A DNA stretch of 64,000 bases from Laccaria trichodermophora (taxonomy: Eukaryota; Basidiomycota; Agaricomycetes; Agaricales; Hydnangiaceae). Numbering within the stretch: position 1 is the stretch's first letter; each line of letters opens with the position of its first letter. This document shows, piece by piece, positions 44,320-55,411 of the stretch. The translations under genes and the position numbers were made by a program. The notes under the pieces are model-generated. The model saw only the letters and a program-made list of their open reading frames with translations, had not been told where the DNA came from and ran no database searches. The stretch is taken from positions 434,001 to 498,000 of the forward strand of contig JACTVC010000009.1 in the NCBI GenBank assembly GCA_018417955.1, written 5' to 3'.

Positions 44320-47300
44320 GTTGAGGAACCCCTGGTACTGGGCTTGATGTCTACCCCTGGGTCAAGAGGACATACCGTGCGGCAGTTACCCGGATTGGGA
44401 AATATCAATAGTTCGACAGCCAGAATCCCCCCGAGCAAAATGATAACTACGAAGAAGAGGTTAAAAACTGTTACTACGACTCACTCCTCTGATCGCGTCA
44501 AGGCGCCTGCTGCATACTATATGCGCAAACTAAGCTGGGATCCGAGGACCTCCTATATTCAACGCTACTTCCATTTCCTAAATGGAGATTGTGCTCAAGA
44601 CTGGGCTACAAGTTACTGCTCCAACAAAAGAGCCTTCTATTTTACCCTACCGAATCTGCTATTAGTGAACAACCATACTCATGACAAGTTATCTGACGAC
44701 AAGAGACTTGCACCATTCTACAGTAATGACTATTCACATGCCGTGCTCTCAACAAGTGAAGAATTCAGTAATATGGAATATAACCAAGGATTTTACACCT
44801 TTATTGAGGAAGCAAATAAGGAGAGAGACACGAACTTTGCTAGCAATACTAAAGCTAAGCCCCTTAACCGATTGTTCTGGGCTGGGGGGCTTGAAACCAT
44901 GATTAGGAAGAAGTTATTCCTACTTGGTAGAACAAGGAAAGAAGCGACCTTCGAGCGGGACAGAACCGATGCAGGCCTGATCCGCTGCACGAGGAATGCA
45001 TTAGTGTCCATACCAAGCCCATCCTTGAGGATTGTCCATCTCCGAGGAAACGTAATGTTCCTTGGAAAACCCCGATGTTTGTTCATGCCGGTAACACCAA
45101 CTCAAGACAATCCCCGGGAATTCGCTGCTATGAAGCGCGATAGAATCATCGCCAAAAGGCTTGAAGTCATCAACCTAGGTGAAGCACTGTCGAACATGAC
45201 TTGTTACCGAGTTCACGCCCTACGCCACGACGAACAAAGAATTAGTTATGGAAAAAAGAAAGGCGAGGAACGGGCTCTAATCACTGAAGTCTGGGAACGA
45301 CTCCCAGCAGGAGCAAGGGAACCCGTTGGGGATTCACAGATCATAAAAGACCTATGCTTTGCTAGGATCATCTTTGAAGGTCGCAAGCCATTTGGGCGCA
45401 TAATACTCGCTGCCTCAGCTCACATTGGTAATATGGCCATTGGGATCGTGGTAGCGTATATGATGCTCGTTGTCCCTAGGAAGGCCGGGACACGCGCAAA
45501 CCTGAAAGGTAGCGCGAAGCGGCTCTCTGAATATGAGACTTCAGACGACGCCCTCTTACAGCCATTTAGCATGACCGTGGGCATGGAGGGTCAAGACGTA
45601 GTAATTGCCTCCCCTTTACCCATTGCCGACACCAGCCCTCTCCCGTGGCATGTCCTAGGGGGGGAAGTAGTTGATTATCTACATGACCAGAGTATTATGG
45701 ACAGACCTCGGGACAAGCGCCTACATGACCCACCGGATGTTGTAATCAATAGGTCTCGAGCCGAAAGAATCTTGGAAGTCATGAGGATGAACTTGCCTAG
45801 TAGAACAAACATTCCTGGAATTCTAAGGGATCAGGACTCCGAAAGCGTGGAGTATCCGACAGTGGAAGCCTTTGAGTCTGAGGGACGATCCAAGGATGAC
45901 CTTCCATGGAAACTGAAAACCACAGCCTTTTCGAAGAATCCCATTGACAAAAACGTAGACAAGCTGATTATTCTTGACCCTGAGACATCCCTCAAGCATA
46001 AAGGAAGGTCTTCCAAAGCATGGCGCAAGGATGTCGCGGTCTGCGGAGTGAATGGTCGATTGGGACATGTAAAAGCGCGAATTCAGACCCCGCAGCTACC
46101 TGATATACAACCGACCTCAGAGCTCACGAACGGAGTGCTCCCAGCTAGGCCTAAGACCATAGATAAGCAACCCAAAATCAAGTTCAAAACTGGAAACGTC
46201 AAACCCTCAGCTAGTCTACCGAGGGAATCTCCCGAGAACACCTACTACAATGACGAGCCGTGTATAGAATCGAACTATCAAAAACTCAATTCCCAAACTA
46301 TAACAGACGGGTCCCCCTTCCCTCACCAATCAGAATTAACACGAGTCTTACCTAGGACTCAAGTGTCTTTGCCCGATTCCCCATCTGAGTTCACCCTGCC
46401 CAAAATTGCAGTAAGCGATGAAGAAGAAACTGTCTTTTGCAGCCGTATAGGGTTTTCACGAATCCAGGAAATACTGTTCGACAACAAGGTTAACTCGGCC
46501 TTCCTTCAAAAGGTCTTGCGAATAGGACTTCCAATCCACCCGAGGAAGACTCAAATCATCCTTGATCCAATTAAGAGCGTTTGCGCGAATGTACCCAGGC
46601 CAGAACTCACAGGAATGAATAAATCCTACAGGATATGTATAAGCCCTTCGAACTTAGCCTCAAGTACAAGACTACAGCGAGGTTGGGCTACGCAAGTACT
46701 CAACAGTAGCAAGCCTGAAGCAGTGCCAGAGGCTGGTACCAAGGCGCCTAGATGGGTTTATAAGCTACTCAAGGAGCAGCGTAAAGTTGATATAACGAAC
46801 AAATGGGGAACTACACTGAATGAGACTATCGGGTCTATAGGATGTGTAATCACCCCCTGGAGCAGGACGCCTAAGTTGGCGTTCGACTGTAGTACAACCG
46901 AACCGGAGAACCCTGCAGTCGTGAAAGTTCTAGTTATATTCCAATCCTTTATCGTAAAGGAGAAATCCTCCATTAACACTGGTCCCGCAGCCTTCGGATG
47001 GGCGCAAGTTTATGAAAGGATTGGTTGGCGACTAAATGCATGGGGGGCTATCCTTACTGTTCTCCTCGATCAGGGAACCAGCTCTCCACTGAGCAGCGAC
47101 AGCACACCCATAAGACAAGACATCGTGAGGCGCAACTTACTAGTAGCCCTAAGAGCGGAGGGCAGAAGGTTTAAAGCGGCCTCCGCTTCCGTGGCCGCTT
47201 ACGGTGTCAAGCTTCAGGAAAACTTTATTAATGGTTATGACCTAAATTTCCATGCCAGATGACTCGCAGCTGAAGGAAAGCGCGAAGACTCACCAGACTC

Positions 47301-48525
47301 AGCGAAAACAGTCGAAAATGAACTTGATGATACATTGAGGGTCAAGGACCTTAGTGACTTAGAATCATGGGGAGGTGTTTCACTGTTCCCTGGCAGGACA
47401 GACCTCTGGGCTTACCCCTCTGTTACTAATTCGATCGATATACTAATGAATGATAACTGGGCAAAGCAATCACAACCATCCATGACTGTATTGGACCCGA
47501 CCATAACCCAGGAATCCATGGAAAGTTACGAAATGAACAAATTCTCGAACCTTCGTTACGTTGAAGGGGAAACAGTTGGGAAATTGATTAGGCCAATGAA
47601 CCATCCCCAAGGAAGCCTCGACAGACTTCTACTAGACCATATGAACGTCAAACGGAAGGTTCAAATGTGCATGCCAAGAATTAAGACCGAATTAGTACTA
47701 TGCTGGGTATACAAATCCAAGACTCAGAGCTCACTTGAGGAATCTCGCCACTGTGGAATAGCGCGACTACAAGGATTGTGTTCTTCCATGAACAAGGGTG
47801 TCAAACCATACTCCTCTATTCACTATACCTGTCAGAAGACCAGGATGGACCACCGGACCAGGACGAACTCCCTGCTCCTAAAGTCCTCGCAAATTCCACC
47901 ATGACTGATCTACACTGCTAGGTCTGATTTAACGACAGAACGATCGGATTCCAGAGAACAAGCTTACATGACTATACCAATAATAGTAGTCAACCACATC
48001 AAGCCTATCATCATTGTACTCGCCCTAACTATCTTCGGCTCGGGAAGCTCCCACAACAGTTACGTGCGCTACGTCCACCATTCGTTCAAATCATTACGAA
48101 GCTCCTCAAGGAGTAAGGAAAGCTGCCTGGCAGCGCTCTCTTTTGAGGATGCAGATTCCCCGCGAAGTTGTGGACAGTATTCACTTGTCGTTAACTGGGC
48201 GACGAAGGCTTCAGAAGGCGTCAGTCATGGTTCAGCATGTGTTTTACGATTACTACTGGTCCTGTGTCAGGCAACTGGCCCTACGAAAGCGGAAGAAAAG
48301 GAAACGAATGTCTGCTATTCAAGTGTAAGGTTGAACGGGAGGGAAAAACACTGAGTCCAATGGTGCCTGGAAGATAGCCACTCAGGTTACGTTATGTACA
48401 AACCCGACTCTCTTGAGCGCGATCAGCACGCTGCTCTAGAAAGGTTGAGTGACCCTCCTACTAAGACCAATGCCTCATTTAATCATCGAAGTATCAATAA
48501 CTACGATGTATTAGCAGAACGGAAT
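44320..48525 (+). pseudogene. Orphan giant reading frame, about 1,400 codons, three TGA
   Basis: The first 972 codons (44344-47262, first ATG at 44347) are uninterrupted, which cannot be chance. The same frame then runs on past single TGA codons at 47260-47262, 47902-47904 and 48352-48354 to TAG at 48523-48525, with no TAA or TAG before that. Upstream it stays open into the foldback element, so the true 5' end may be cut off. The protein is basic, with many Pro and Ser and few Cys; an N-terminal folded part reads SYIQRYFHFLNGDCAQDWAT and LNRLFWAGGLETMIRKKLFL; later parts include FGRIILAASAHIGNMAIGIV (short hydrophobic), SVEYPTVEAFESEGRSKDDL and WAQVYERIGWRLNAWGAIL. I found no polymerase, helicase, DDE, protease or zinc-finger motif. 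No introns are needed, unlike host genes here. It may be from an unknown mobile element or an old viral insertion; I cannot decide. Confidence 0.6.
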
Positions 48526-48646
48526 TAGGACTCGCGCACCTAAGAACCAAACAAACAATACCGCCACAGGCCGTCCGGATCAAACATCTGGCAACAGACG
48601 CATCGCGTGTAAGTAAAAATAGTCTACGACCGCATACATACACACC

Positions 48647-51103
48647 ATGTCAAATAAAAACCTACCCTTCGGCGTAGACTCTCTCCTCCCCTCATTAAAT
48701 GATGTTCCTCGAGTTATCTACAAACACGCGCTGCCAAAACCTGAAGCACCAACTTTTTTGCGGTTGTCTGAAAGTGCACGCATCACAATCAACACACACA
48801 TCTGCACGGTTGGTTTGGACAGCCGCAGGTTTGACTACACTGTAAAATCACAAAGTAATGTCCTTTATCGATTTATTACTGACCGAGACAGGCATCATGA
48901 GCCTGACATCATGGTAACAGATCAAGCCCTGAAATTATTTTCTGATCTCGAGTTATATATCCCTGGCAGGGACGAGCGTGATGTCCAAACAAAGTTGGCA
49001 ATTCAGAAAACCAAGAGTAGTTTCGTAACAGGTAAAGGGCCGGGAAAAGAGAAGGCGAGATGGAAACGCTGGACACGCATCTATCAATGCCAGTGTGGAA
49101 TTGACCACACCACAGGTCGTCGAACAGCAGAGAAAAGGCAGATCCCTTGGAAGAACGTAGGTTGCTTCACTTGGATTAAACTTGTAACCACGCATGATGA
49201 AAGTGATGGTATTTATTCATCATATATCGTTGATGCCGAGCTTTTCTCACGAAATATAGAGGGTCGTTTCGTTGCCATTGATGAAATATCTGGCATTTTT
49301 GATCATACAGAAGATTGTGCTGCCCAGATTGAGATGGACAGAAATCCACGTGTGCCGCTGCATCAGGAACTGCGCATATATGCCCTCTCACTGCTGAGAA
49401 AAAACACCCCTCTCAGCTTGTTGCGCTCAGAGTGCGCTCAGTGGGCAGATGAGAAATGGGGGAAAAGTCCAGGAGATACCCATGCACGGTTCCGCCTTAC
49501 CATTCATGACACCTCATCACTCTATCGCACCATTTGTCGTGAGCGTGGAATTCCACAGCGATCAGCTGCCGAGGATAACCTGGAGAAGTGGTTCCGTGCC
49601 GAACGGCCTTTGCCACCATCATCTCTCCTAACGGAATCCTGTTTACATTATCAGCCACACCGTGCACCAGAAACGGACCGTTTTGAAATTATTATTTCAA
49701 CCCAACAGATGCATGACGCTGCGTGGAAATATGGACACAAGCAACAAGTGCTTATGGATCTCACATTCGGCTTTTGCTCTGCTCGAGCGCTTCTGGCAAT
49801 TTTATTAGCTCTCGATGAAAAAGGAAGTGGGGTCCCTATTGCTTTCATTATTTTTACAGCTCGGGACAGTGCTAAGGCGACACATGCTGACTACAACACT
49901 ACTGTTTTGGAGCGCTTACTTGGACTTTTCAAAAAAGGAATGGGCAAGAATGACAACGGTGAAGATTTTTATATCAGCATCGGCAATACTGATAACGACG
50001 TTCGCGAACGCGTGGCTCTCTCGCAAAACTGGCCAGGGATTTTCTTGCTGCTTTGTATTTTTCACGTCTGGCAGGCTTGGCGAAATGGCCTCAATCGCTT
50101 CCTGCGTGCTGTACCGAAAGGGGACGGAAGAAAAATAATTCGACAGCGGCTGGGAAAATTTCTGATGCGTTTGTTGCGAGATATAACAAATCACCAAGAA
50201 GCTCTCACGGAATACCAGGCAGAACTAGGCTACTGGAATACCCTGCAACGAAAACGAGACTCTCTTTCAAAATCTCAAGCAAAGGCTGCTCTTGATTTTC
50301 TGAAATACTTGGAAAGCTATTTACTTCTTGAGGCTTATTGGCTGTCTTGGTCTCCTGCTGGAGCTCTTGAAGCTGCTCGAATACTCTCTGTGCCTGTTAC
50401 AACAATTGCACGTACAAACAACGCGCTGGAATCATTCAATGGGCGCATCAAGGGTAAATATTACAAGCCATATCAACACTCAGGGCGGCTTCCCAGGATC
50501 GACGTTTGGATCTTGCTACTGGTGACAGCTGTGATGCCAGACTTCTTCAAGGCACGCGAGGAGAAAAAAGATCAGCAAAATTATTACACGGCTCTACGTA
50601 CCTGCAAACTCTCTGCAAGCTCCAAGTCTAGTCCTCCGAATTCTCACCATGATACCCAAACACCTAGCTCAACCTCAGACTCTGATGACACACCGAATTT
50701 CTCACAGAGTCTCGATTATGACTCTTGGCTTCACGAAATGGAGAGTGAGGAGCCAGATAGGGATGACCTCTCCAACTCAGAAGATGGAGAATTGAACACA
50801 ACGGCGCACGATGCAACATCAAGCAACATTTCCGAACTGGCCACGGACCATGTGGGGACAACCGATCATGAAGAAGTGGAAGTTAGTGATGGGGTTGGAG
50901 TGATCGAGTCGTCGATCACAGAAGAGAAATCTTACAATGTGTGTACTGAGCATTTCACCGTGAAATATAACTCTTACCATGCAATTCATAGCTTTCTATC
51001 CTCAATAAACAGCTCTACAATCATCACCATACCTTATTCGACCTGCCGAACACTTACATTCATCACATGCCTTCAGATCATGACGATGACTCAACTTTTG
51101 TAG
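48647..51103 (+). CDS. MULE-like transposase, apparently intact
   Basis: 818 codons from ATG 48647. Residues 148-224 hold a WRKY/GCM1-type zinc-binding pattern (C148, C150 or C173, then H220 and C224: YQCQCG, VGCFTWIKL, FDHTEDC). The MULE transposase core follows: D371 in VLMDLTFG, D449 in GNTDND, C470-x2-H473 in CIFHVW, and E595 in NNALESFNGRIKGKY, the expected D-D-C/H-E order. The tail after about residue 640 is Ser/Asp/Glu-rich. The last 60 codons look like intron sequence, and a continuing exon in another frame is found at 51067-51558. The enzyme would cut and move DNA with long inverted ends. No stop or frameshift is seen. It starts only 122 bases after the orphan frame ends. Confidence 0.85.
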   Translation: MSNKNLPFGVDSLLPSLNDVPRVIYKHALPKPEAPTFLRLSESARITINTHICTVGLDSRRFDYTVKSQSNVLYRFITDRDRHHEPDIMVTDQALKLFSDLELYIPGRDERDVQTKLAIQKTKSSFVTGKGPGKEKARWKRWTRIYQCQCGIDHTTGRRTAEKRQIPWKNVGCFTWIKLVTTHDESDGIYSSYIVDAELFSRNIEGRFVAIDEISGIFDHTEDCAAQIEMDRNPRVPLHQELRIYALSLLRKNTPLSLLRSECAQWADEKWGKSPGDTHARFRLTIHDTSSLYRTICRERGIPQRSAAEDNLEKWFRAERPLPPSSLLTESCLHYQPHRAPETDRFEIIISTQQMHDAAWKYGHKQQVLMDLTFGFCSARALLAILLALDEKGSGVPIAFIIFTARDSAKATHADYNTTVLERLLGLFKKGMGKNDNGEDFYISIGNTDNDVRERVALSQNWPGIFLLLCIFHVWQAWRNGLNRFLRAVPKGDGRKIIRQRLGKFLMRLLRDITNHQEALTEYQAELGYWNTLQRKRDSLSKSQAKAALDFLKYLESYLLLEAYWLSWSPAGALEAARILSVPVTTIARTNNALESFNGRIKGKYYKPYQHSGRLPRIDVWILLLVTAVMPDFFKAREEKKDQQNYYTALRTCKLSASSKSSPPNSHHDTQTPSSTSDSDDTPNFSQSLDYDSWLHEMESEEPDRDDLSNSEDGELNTTAHDATSSNISELATDHVGTTDHEEVEVSDGVGVIESSITEEKSYNVCTEHFTVKYNSYHAIHSFLSSINSSTIITIPYSTCRTLTFITCLQIMTMTQLL

Positions 51104-51558
51104 ATTTCGTGGATCACGCGAGGGACGAAATCGACATCGTTGGCGACCTTTCCGACAACTCCATCTGTGTCGAGCACAATCACCATCGTCCCCTTCTTAT
51201 GCTTCCCATCACTCGCACTCCACAGACAATCCAACTCACGTACAACCCTGAAAATGTCAATCTCATCGCAACGTCAATGATTCGCTTGCAGCGCCTTGAG
51301 GACGATACTCTTCAAGAAATTCAGGCAATTCTTCGCACTGCACCTGAGCTCAGGGATCAACTGGATGGCTACATTTCAGAAAATCTGCATGCAAGGTTGA
51401 ATGATAACGAAGCTCAACACTCCTGGATGCCATCTCCATCGACGACACCACTCGAAAACTCCTTAAACTCGAACTGTGAGGACTACGATAAGTCGAAGAT
51501 AATCCCTTTTACTCATGGAAAGAAGGAAGCCCGGAAGCCAAGCTATGCATACCGTTGA
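51067..51558 (+). CDS. Probable last exon of the MULE transposase gene
   Basis: Open frame with SDHDDDSTFVDFVDHARDEI, LIATSMIRLQRLEDDTLQEI and a basic end (GKKEARKPSYAYR). It overlaps the last part of the 818-codon frame in another phase, and a CCTTCAG acceptor lies at about 51071-51077. I could not fix a donor with the right phase, so the join is tentative; it could also be a separate small gene. Confidence 0.5.
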   Translation: MPSDHDDDSTFVDFVDHARDEIDIVGDLSDNSICVEHNHHRPLLMLPITRTPQTIQLTYNPENVNLIATSMIRLQRLEDDTLQEIQAILRTAPELRDQLDGYISENLHARLNDNEAQHSWMPSPSTTPLENSLNSNCEDYDKSKIIPFTHGKKEARKPSYAYR

Positions 51559-51810
51559 TAACAAGTTTTCAGAGTTTACCTTTTGTACTGACAAGTGATG
51601 TATGAATAAAATAGAAAATCTTCGAAGGGCTAAAGGCATGTTTTATTAGATCAAAACAGGTATTCAATTTTCGACGCGTTGAAGACGACGCGAGAGCGTC
51701 GAGAAACAATCTGAATGGAATTGTTTGGCTCTGCTTGCTCAAAATGTAACATACATTCTACAAAACTTGCCGAAGGCGGGAAGGGGGTTTGGGGTCTCCC
51801 CAAGGCCAGC

Positions 51811-52065
51811 GCAGCGAACACGCTAGTGCAGCGAAAAGGCCAGCGCAGCGAAAACGCTAGCGCAGCGAAAAGGCCAGCGCAGCGAAAACGCTAGCGCAGC
51901 GAAAAGGCCAGCGCAGCGAAAACGCTAGCGCAGCGAAAAGGCCAGCGCAGCGAAAACGCTAGCGCAGCGGAAAGGCCAGCGCAGCGAAAATGCTAGCGCA
52001 GCGGAAAGGCCAGCGCAGCGGAAAGGCTAGCGCAGCGTAACGGCCAGCGCAGCAGAAAAGCGCCG
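51811..52065 (+). repeat. 34-bp minisatellite, about 7 units
   Basis: Units alternate GCCAGCGCAGCGAAAACGCT and AGCGCAGCGAAAAG, 34 bases in all, with small changes near the ends. It is flanked by GGGGGTTTGGGGTCTCCCC at about 51785 and GGGGGTCTGGGGTCTCCCC at about 52114, a direct pair. Confidence 0.88.
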
Positions 52066-52365
52066 CAGGCTAAGGCGAGGGGTCTGGGGGCTATGCAATG
52101 CCCCCAGGAAGGGGGTCTGGGGTCTCCCCAGCCGTCGCGGCCGGCGCCGCAATGAAAAACATTTTATTTTATACTACATCGACGGTAAGTAAGTAGTACT
52201 ACTCGACGCAAACGTAGCGGCGTGGGAAGATTTTAAACTCCGACCGTAGGTGCGCGGGTTCAAAGTCCTAGCAGAACTGCAAGGTGAATCAAGGAAGTTC
52301 CAAAGGAGAACATATCTATTTCAGATTTCAATCTCCAACTACGGCCATATCCTGAAGGAGTCTAT

Positions 52366-53031
52366 TTGAATCTGGCTAAGAAACGATGTACGCGACTGTG
52401 TTGGATTTGCATTAGCGTGTTTTTCGAAATGATGGATGAAGAGATGGAAGTTCCTCCTCCCTACCCAAAAGAGTTTCCCTTCTCTCTCAAACCTCCTCAT
52501 ACTGCACCGGTCGTCTATAACCGTAATAGAAACGACAATCACTGCTCTGAACTTTACCGTACAAATGCCAACCCTGTCATAGGTAACGGTAAGAAAACGA
52601 AGGACTTGGAGATGAGCGCGATTGGCAATCCTGCTGCTCTAATTGGGAAATCAGAACTTGCTGTGGCGAGCTTACCCCGAAGACCCAGAGACACAATTAT
52701 TGAAGCTATTCCTTGTGATGTTGGGTGACATTCTGTCTCTAATAATCAAGATGAATCAGAGGATGAAGTTCCGCTTTACGGAGAGAACTTTAATGATGAA
52801 GTGATGAACGATCTCATCAGTACTAACCCTGTAATGTTTACCTCACCTGACTGGAAGCTCTGCAAAATGCCAACACAGAAGGAATTAGTACCTCTTCAAA
52901 TCGTGATAGTCACTGAAGTGGATGTATTGCGACTAGCTGCGAAGCAAATATTCAGAGAAGATGGCGAATTAGGTCGAGACTCCTGGCTCAGGATGGAACC
53001 AGCGAAGCAGGTTCAGCGGATGAGGACGTGA
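52366..53031 (+). pseudogene. Weak coding remnant with internal TGA
   Basis: Frame with MDEEMEVPPPYPKEFPFSLK, TGA at 52726-52728, then SEDEVPLYGENFNDEVMNDL and PTQKELVPLQIVIVTEVDVL up to TGA at 53029-53031. It could be the worn end of a retrotransposon internal region that precedes the LTR at 53549. No domain is recognised. Confidence 0.35.
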
Positions 53032-53548
53032 ACCCTCTGCTGTAAGCAGTACAAGTGGACCACTCCCTACCAGTCAAGCTCTTTCGACGCCGAATGGGAC
53101 CGGAATGATGGACGACAGCAATCTAATGATTCTCGCTGGACCTTGTCTCCACTGGAATGCCATTATCATGCCAGTGACACCTCACACGATTTTGTCATCA
53201 TTCACCAGCTCTACCTGTTCACCCTAAAAAACCTCGTTGTCCGCATGCCCTTTCGTCTTTCAACAGAAATCAACTCCCATATTATTGCCTCCTAATTCCT
53301 ACCCTTCACCTTTGCCATGTGTACCTTTCACCATTACCCAAACAATCCCATGCCTCTCGAATTCAGGGTCTATTGACTCACCCTTCTGTATTCCCTTCAC
53401 CAACTACTTCCTCGATCTCGAGAACTTCATGTGGAATTGAACCTTCACCTGAATTGTCTCTGCATCCCACCAACTTCTCCCAACCTCCTCTCCTGTTGCG
53501 AGGGTCGAATTGTTTTCCAGACGATGCTCCAATCTCACGGGGGGGCTT
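53032..53548. other. LTR-retrotransposon 3' internal sequence, no clear gene
   Basis: C/T-rich sequence without a supported gene, ending in a polypurine tract (CACGGGGGGGCTT) right before the LTR. Confidence 0.4.
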
Positions 53549-54176
53549 TGTAACGACAGGGTAGCATATACTTCTTGCGTGATCTAGAACCATCGTATTT
53601 ACACATATTTGTCATCACTCTGTATAGCGTCATGTTCATGACTAAGATAGACACTTTGCAACCACATTATACATTACATGTGGACAGAGTCACCCCATTT
53701 CTATATGGCTAGGCAGCCTTATGCCTCCCCTCTGGGATACAAGAGTCCTGTGCCGGGTGACCGCGCCCCAGTTCCTGGGTCACAGGATATCCTCCACATG
53801 GTGTCGCCTCGCGGCACCACTTTACTATCTCTCTCCCGCGTACCCCGGATATTCTCCGCCGCCATCTCGCACTCATGCCTTCGTCGAGAAGTCCCGATCA
53901 GCCCTTCGGTTTCACACCTGGGATGTCTCACAAGAGCTGGGAGGCAGCACAAAGGAGAGACCCAGGCTATATACCTCTCTACGAGCCATAGCGCCTGACT
54001 CAGCGTTGCTATTGAATAGCACTGAGCCATGGCGGCATGAAGAGAGGTATTACTCAGGAGATGAGTAAGTGACTTGCGGTGGTGCTGCTGACGAATTCGG
54101 CAAGGCTGAATTCACGTGAGCTGGGCCCAGAGGCCTCTGAAAATGCTCCCCTCCCTTGGAACCCGCATTTACGACA
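53549..54176 (+). repeat. Long 3' LTR (about 628 bp)
   Basis: Starts TGTAACGACAGGGTAGC after a polypurine tract and ends near CCCGCATTTACGACA. Its first 265 bases recur at 40766-41030 and its last 250 at 1750-2007. No matching 5' LTR with an intact inside lies in the window, and no coding region in front names the superfamily. Confidence 0.8.
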
Positions 54177-54389
54177 ACCACAATTGCAGATTCGAGGTAT
54201 GAATCAATGCCTTGAGATGGGCACAGCCTATATGAAAACTTCTCTCATTATTTTTCCAGTAGAAATCTCCCCCTTATGAATGTAAATATGCTGAACTTCT
54301 CAATTTGCCCCAGAAGTGTGACATTTTTGGCAGAGGTCACAAATCACCTTGCTTGTCAAGGTCTCCCACTGTCATAAATACCAAACAGA
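54177..54389. other. Unassigned spacer after the LTR
   Basis: No gene or repeat seen. Confidence 0.4.
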
Positions 54390-54394
54390 TACAA

Positions 54395-54700
54395 ACAATG
54401 AGCATAGGGGCCATGGGGTTCTGACTTGCAGAATGCGCACGCGAGCGGACAATCATGTACAAACAATGAGCAAAGGGGCCATAGGGCTCTTTTCTTGCAG
54501 AATGCGCACGCGAGCGGACAATCACGTACAAACAATGAGCATAGGGGCCATAGGGCTCTGTTCTTGCAGAATGCGCACGCGAGCGGACAATCACGTACAA
54601 ACAATGAGCGTAGGGGCCAGCTGCCATACATAGGGCTTCTTGCAGAATGCGCACGCGAGCGAGCAAGCATGTATAAACAATGGGTCGAGGGGGCAGGCTT
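54395..54700 (+). repeat. 69-bp minisatellite, about 4 units
   Basis: AATGCGCACGCGAGCGGACA occurs at 54432, 54501 and 54570, and in altered form at 54646; each unit also has CAAACAATGAGC and GGGGCCATAGGGCTC. The frames that run through it on both strands are artefacts of the repeat. Confidence 0.88.
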
Positions 54701-55411
54701 TTATTTTTATTTTCATAAATACTGTTCAATTTTCAAGTTGAAAATAAGTCGACCTGCGAGGAGCGAACCGCGAAGCGGTTCGGCGACGAGCAGGGCGATA
54801 CTCTTACTGCAGAAGTTTTTGTTGATAGGCAGCACTGGGATCCGGAGCGACAGGAACTGAATTGTCAGCAAGCAAGGTGACTGCTGCCGCTGCTAAGTGT
54901 CAGCCTCTAGTAGTCACGCTCTGTGACACTTCTTACCTTGCATAGAATGTCACACTGCATAGAAAAAGTTCGGGACCGGCGTTATGCATTGTGAGCATGT
55001 CGACTGTATTACCATTACCATCCCGAGGACTTGCCTCCAAGTGAACTCGCAAGAGTCCTTTTTAAAAAATCCACAGCATCGTGAATAATGCCTCGATTGC
55101 AATCAATTTTTTTATAGTGGTAGATACGAGCTTGTAGTACATGTTAGGTTAAAAGTTGGTATCATCTTAAACGGTGGATGACTGCGAGTCTAGAGATATG
55201 TAGAGCACAGAGTCCGGGACTGGCGCTCACGCCGCCAACTGATAACTGTATCATGATATGTCAATGATTCGACGCCGCTTCTTTGTTATTCGTATATTTT
55301 AATTGTTGTACAATTGTTTCCCGACTTTTACAATATGGCGACCGGTAAATTTACATATTATTGAATGATAGCGATACAGATGGTGGCAATGGTTGTCGTC
55401 GTGCGGGAAAT
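54701..55411. other. Edge of the repeat island, no gene
   Basis: Contains a small hairpin, GAACCGCGAAGCGGTTC at about 54764, and otherwise AT-rich sequence. Host genes begin to the right of it. Confidence 0.45.

Noticed and set aside
44344..48525. Mitochondrial origin of the orphan frame with TGA read as Trp
   Set aside because: Base composition is not AT-rich, Trp is coded by TGG throughout, and TGA-only stops are explained by the same CGA to TGA decay seen in neighbouring elements. Kept only as an alternative to test.
41190..52065. Regular repeat arrays as CRISPR
   Set aside because: Units are contiguous without unique spacers of constant length, no cas genes are present, and the DNA is eukaryotic.
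52250..52285. tRNA-like T-arm (GGGTTCAAAGTCC)
   Set aside because: The loop has an extra base and no acceptor stem, D-arm or A box could be fitted.
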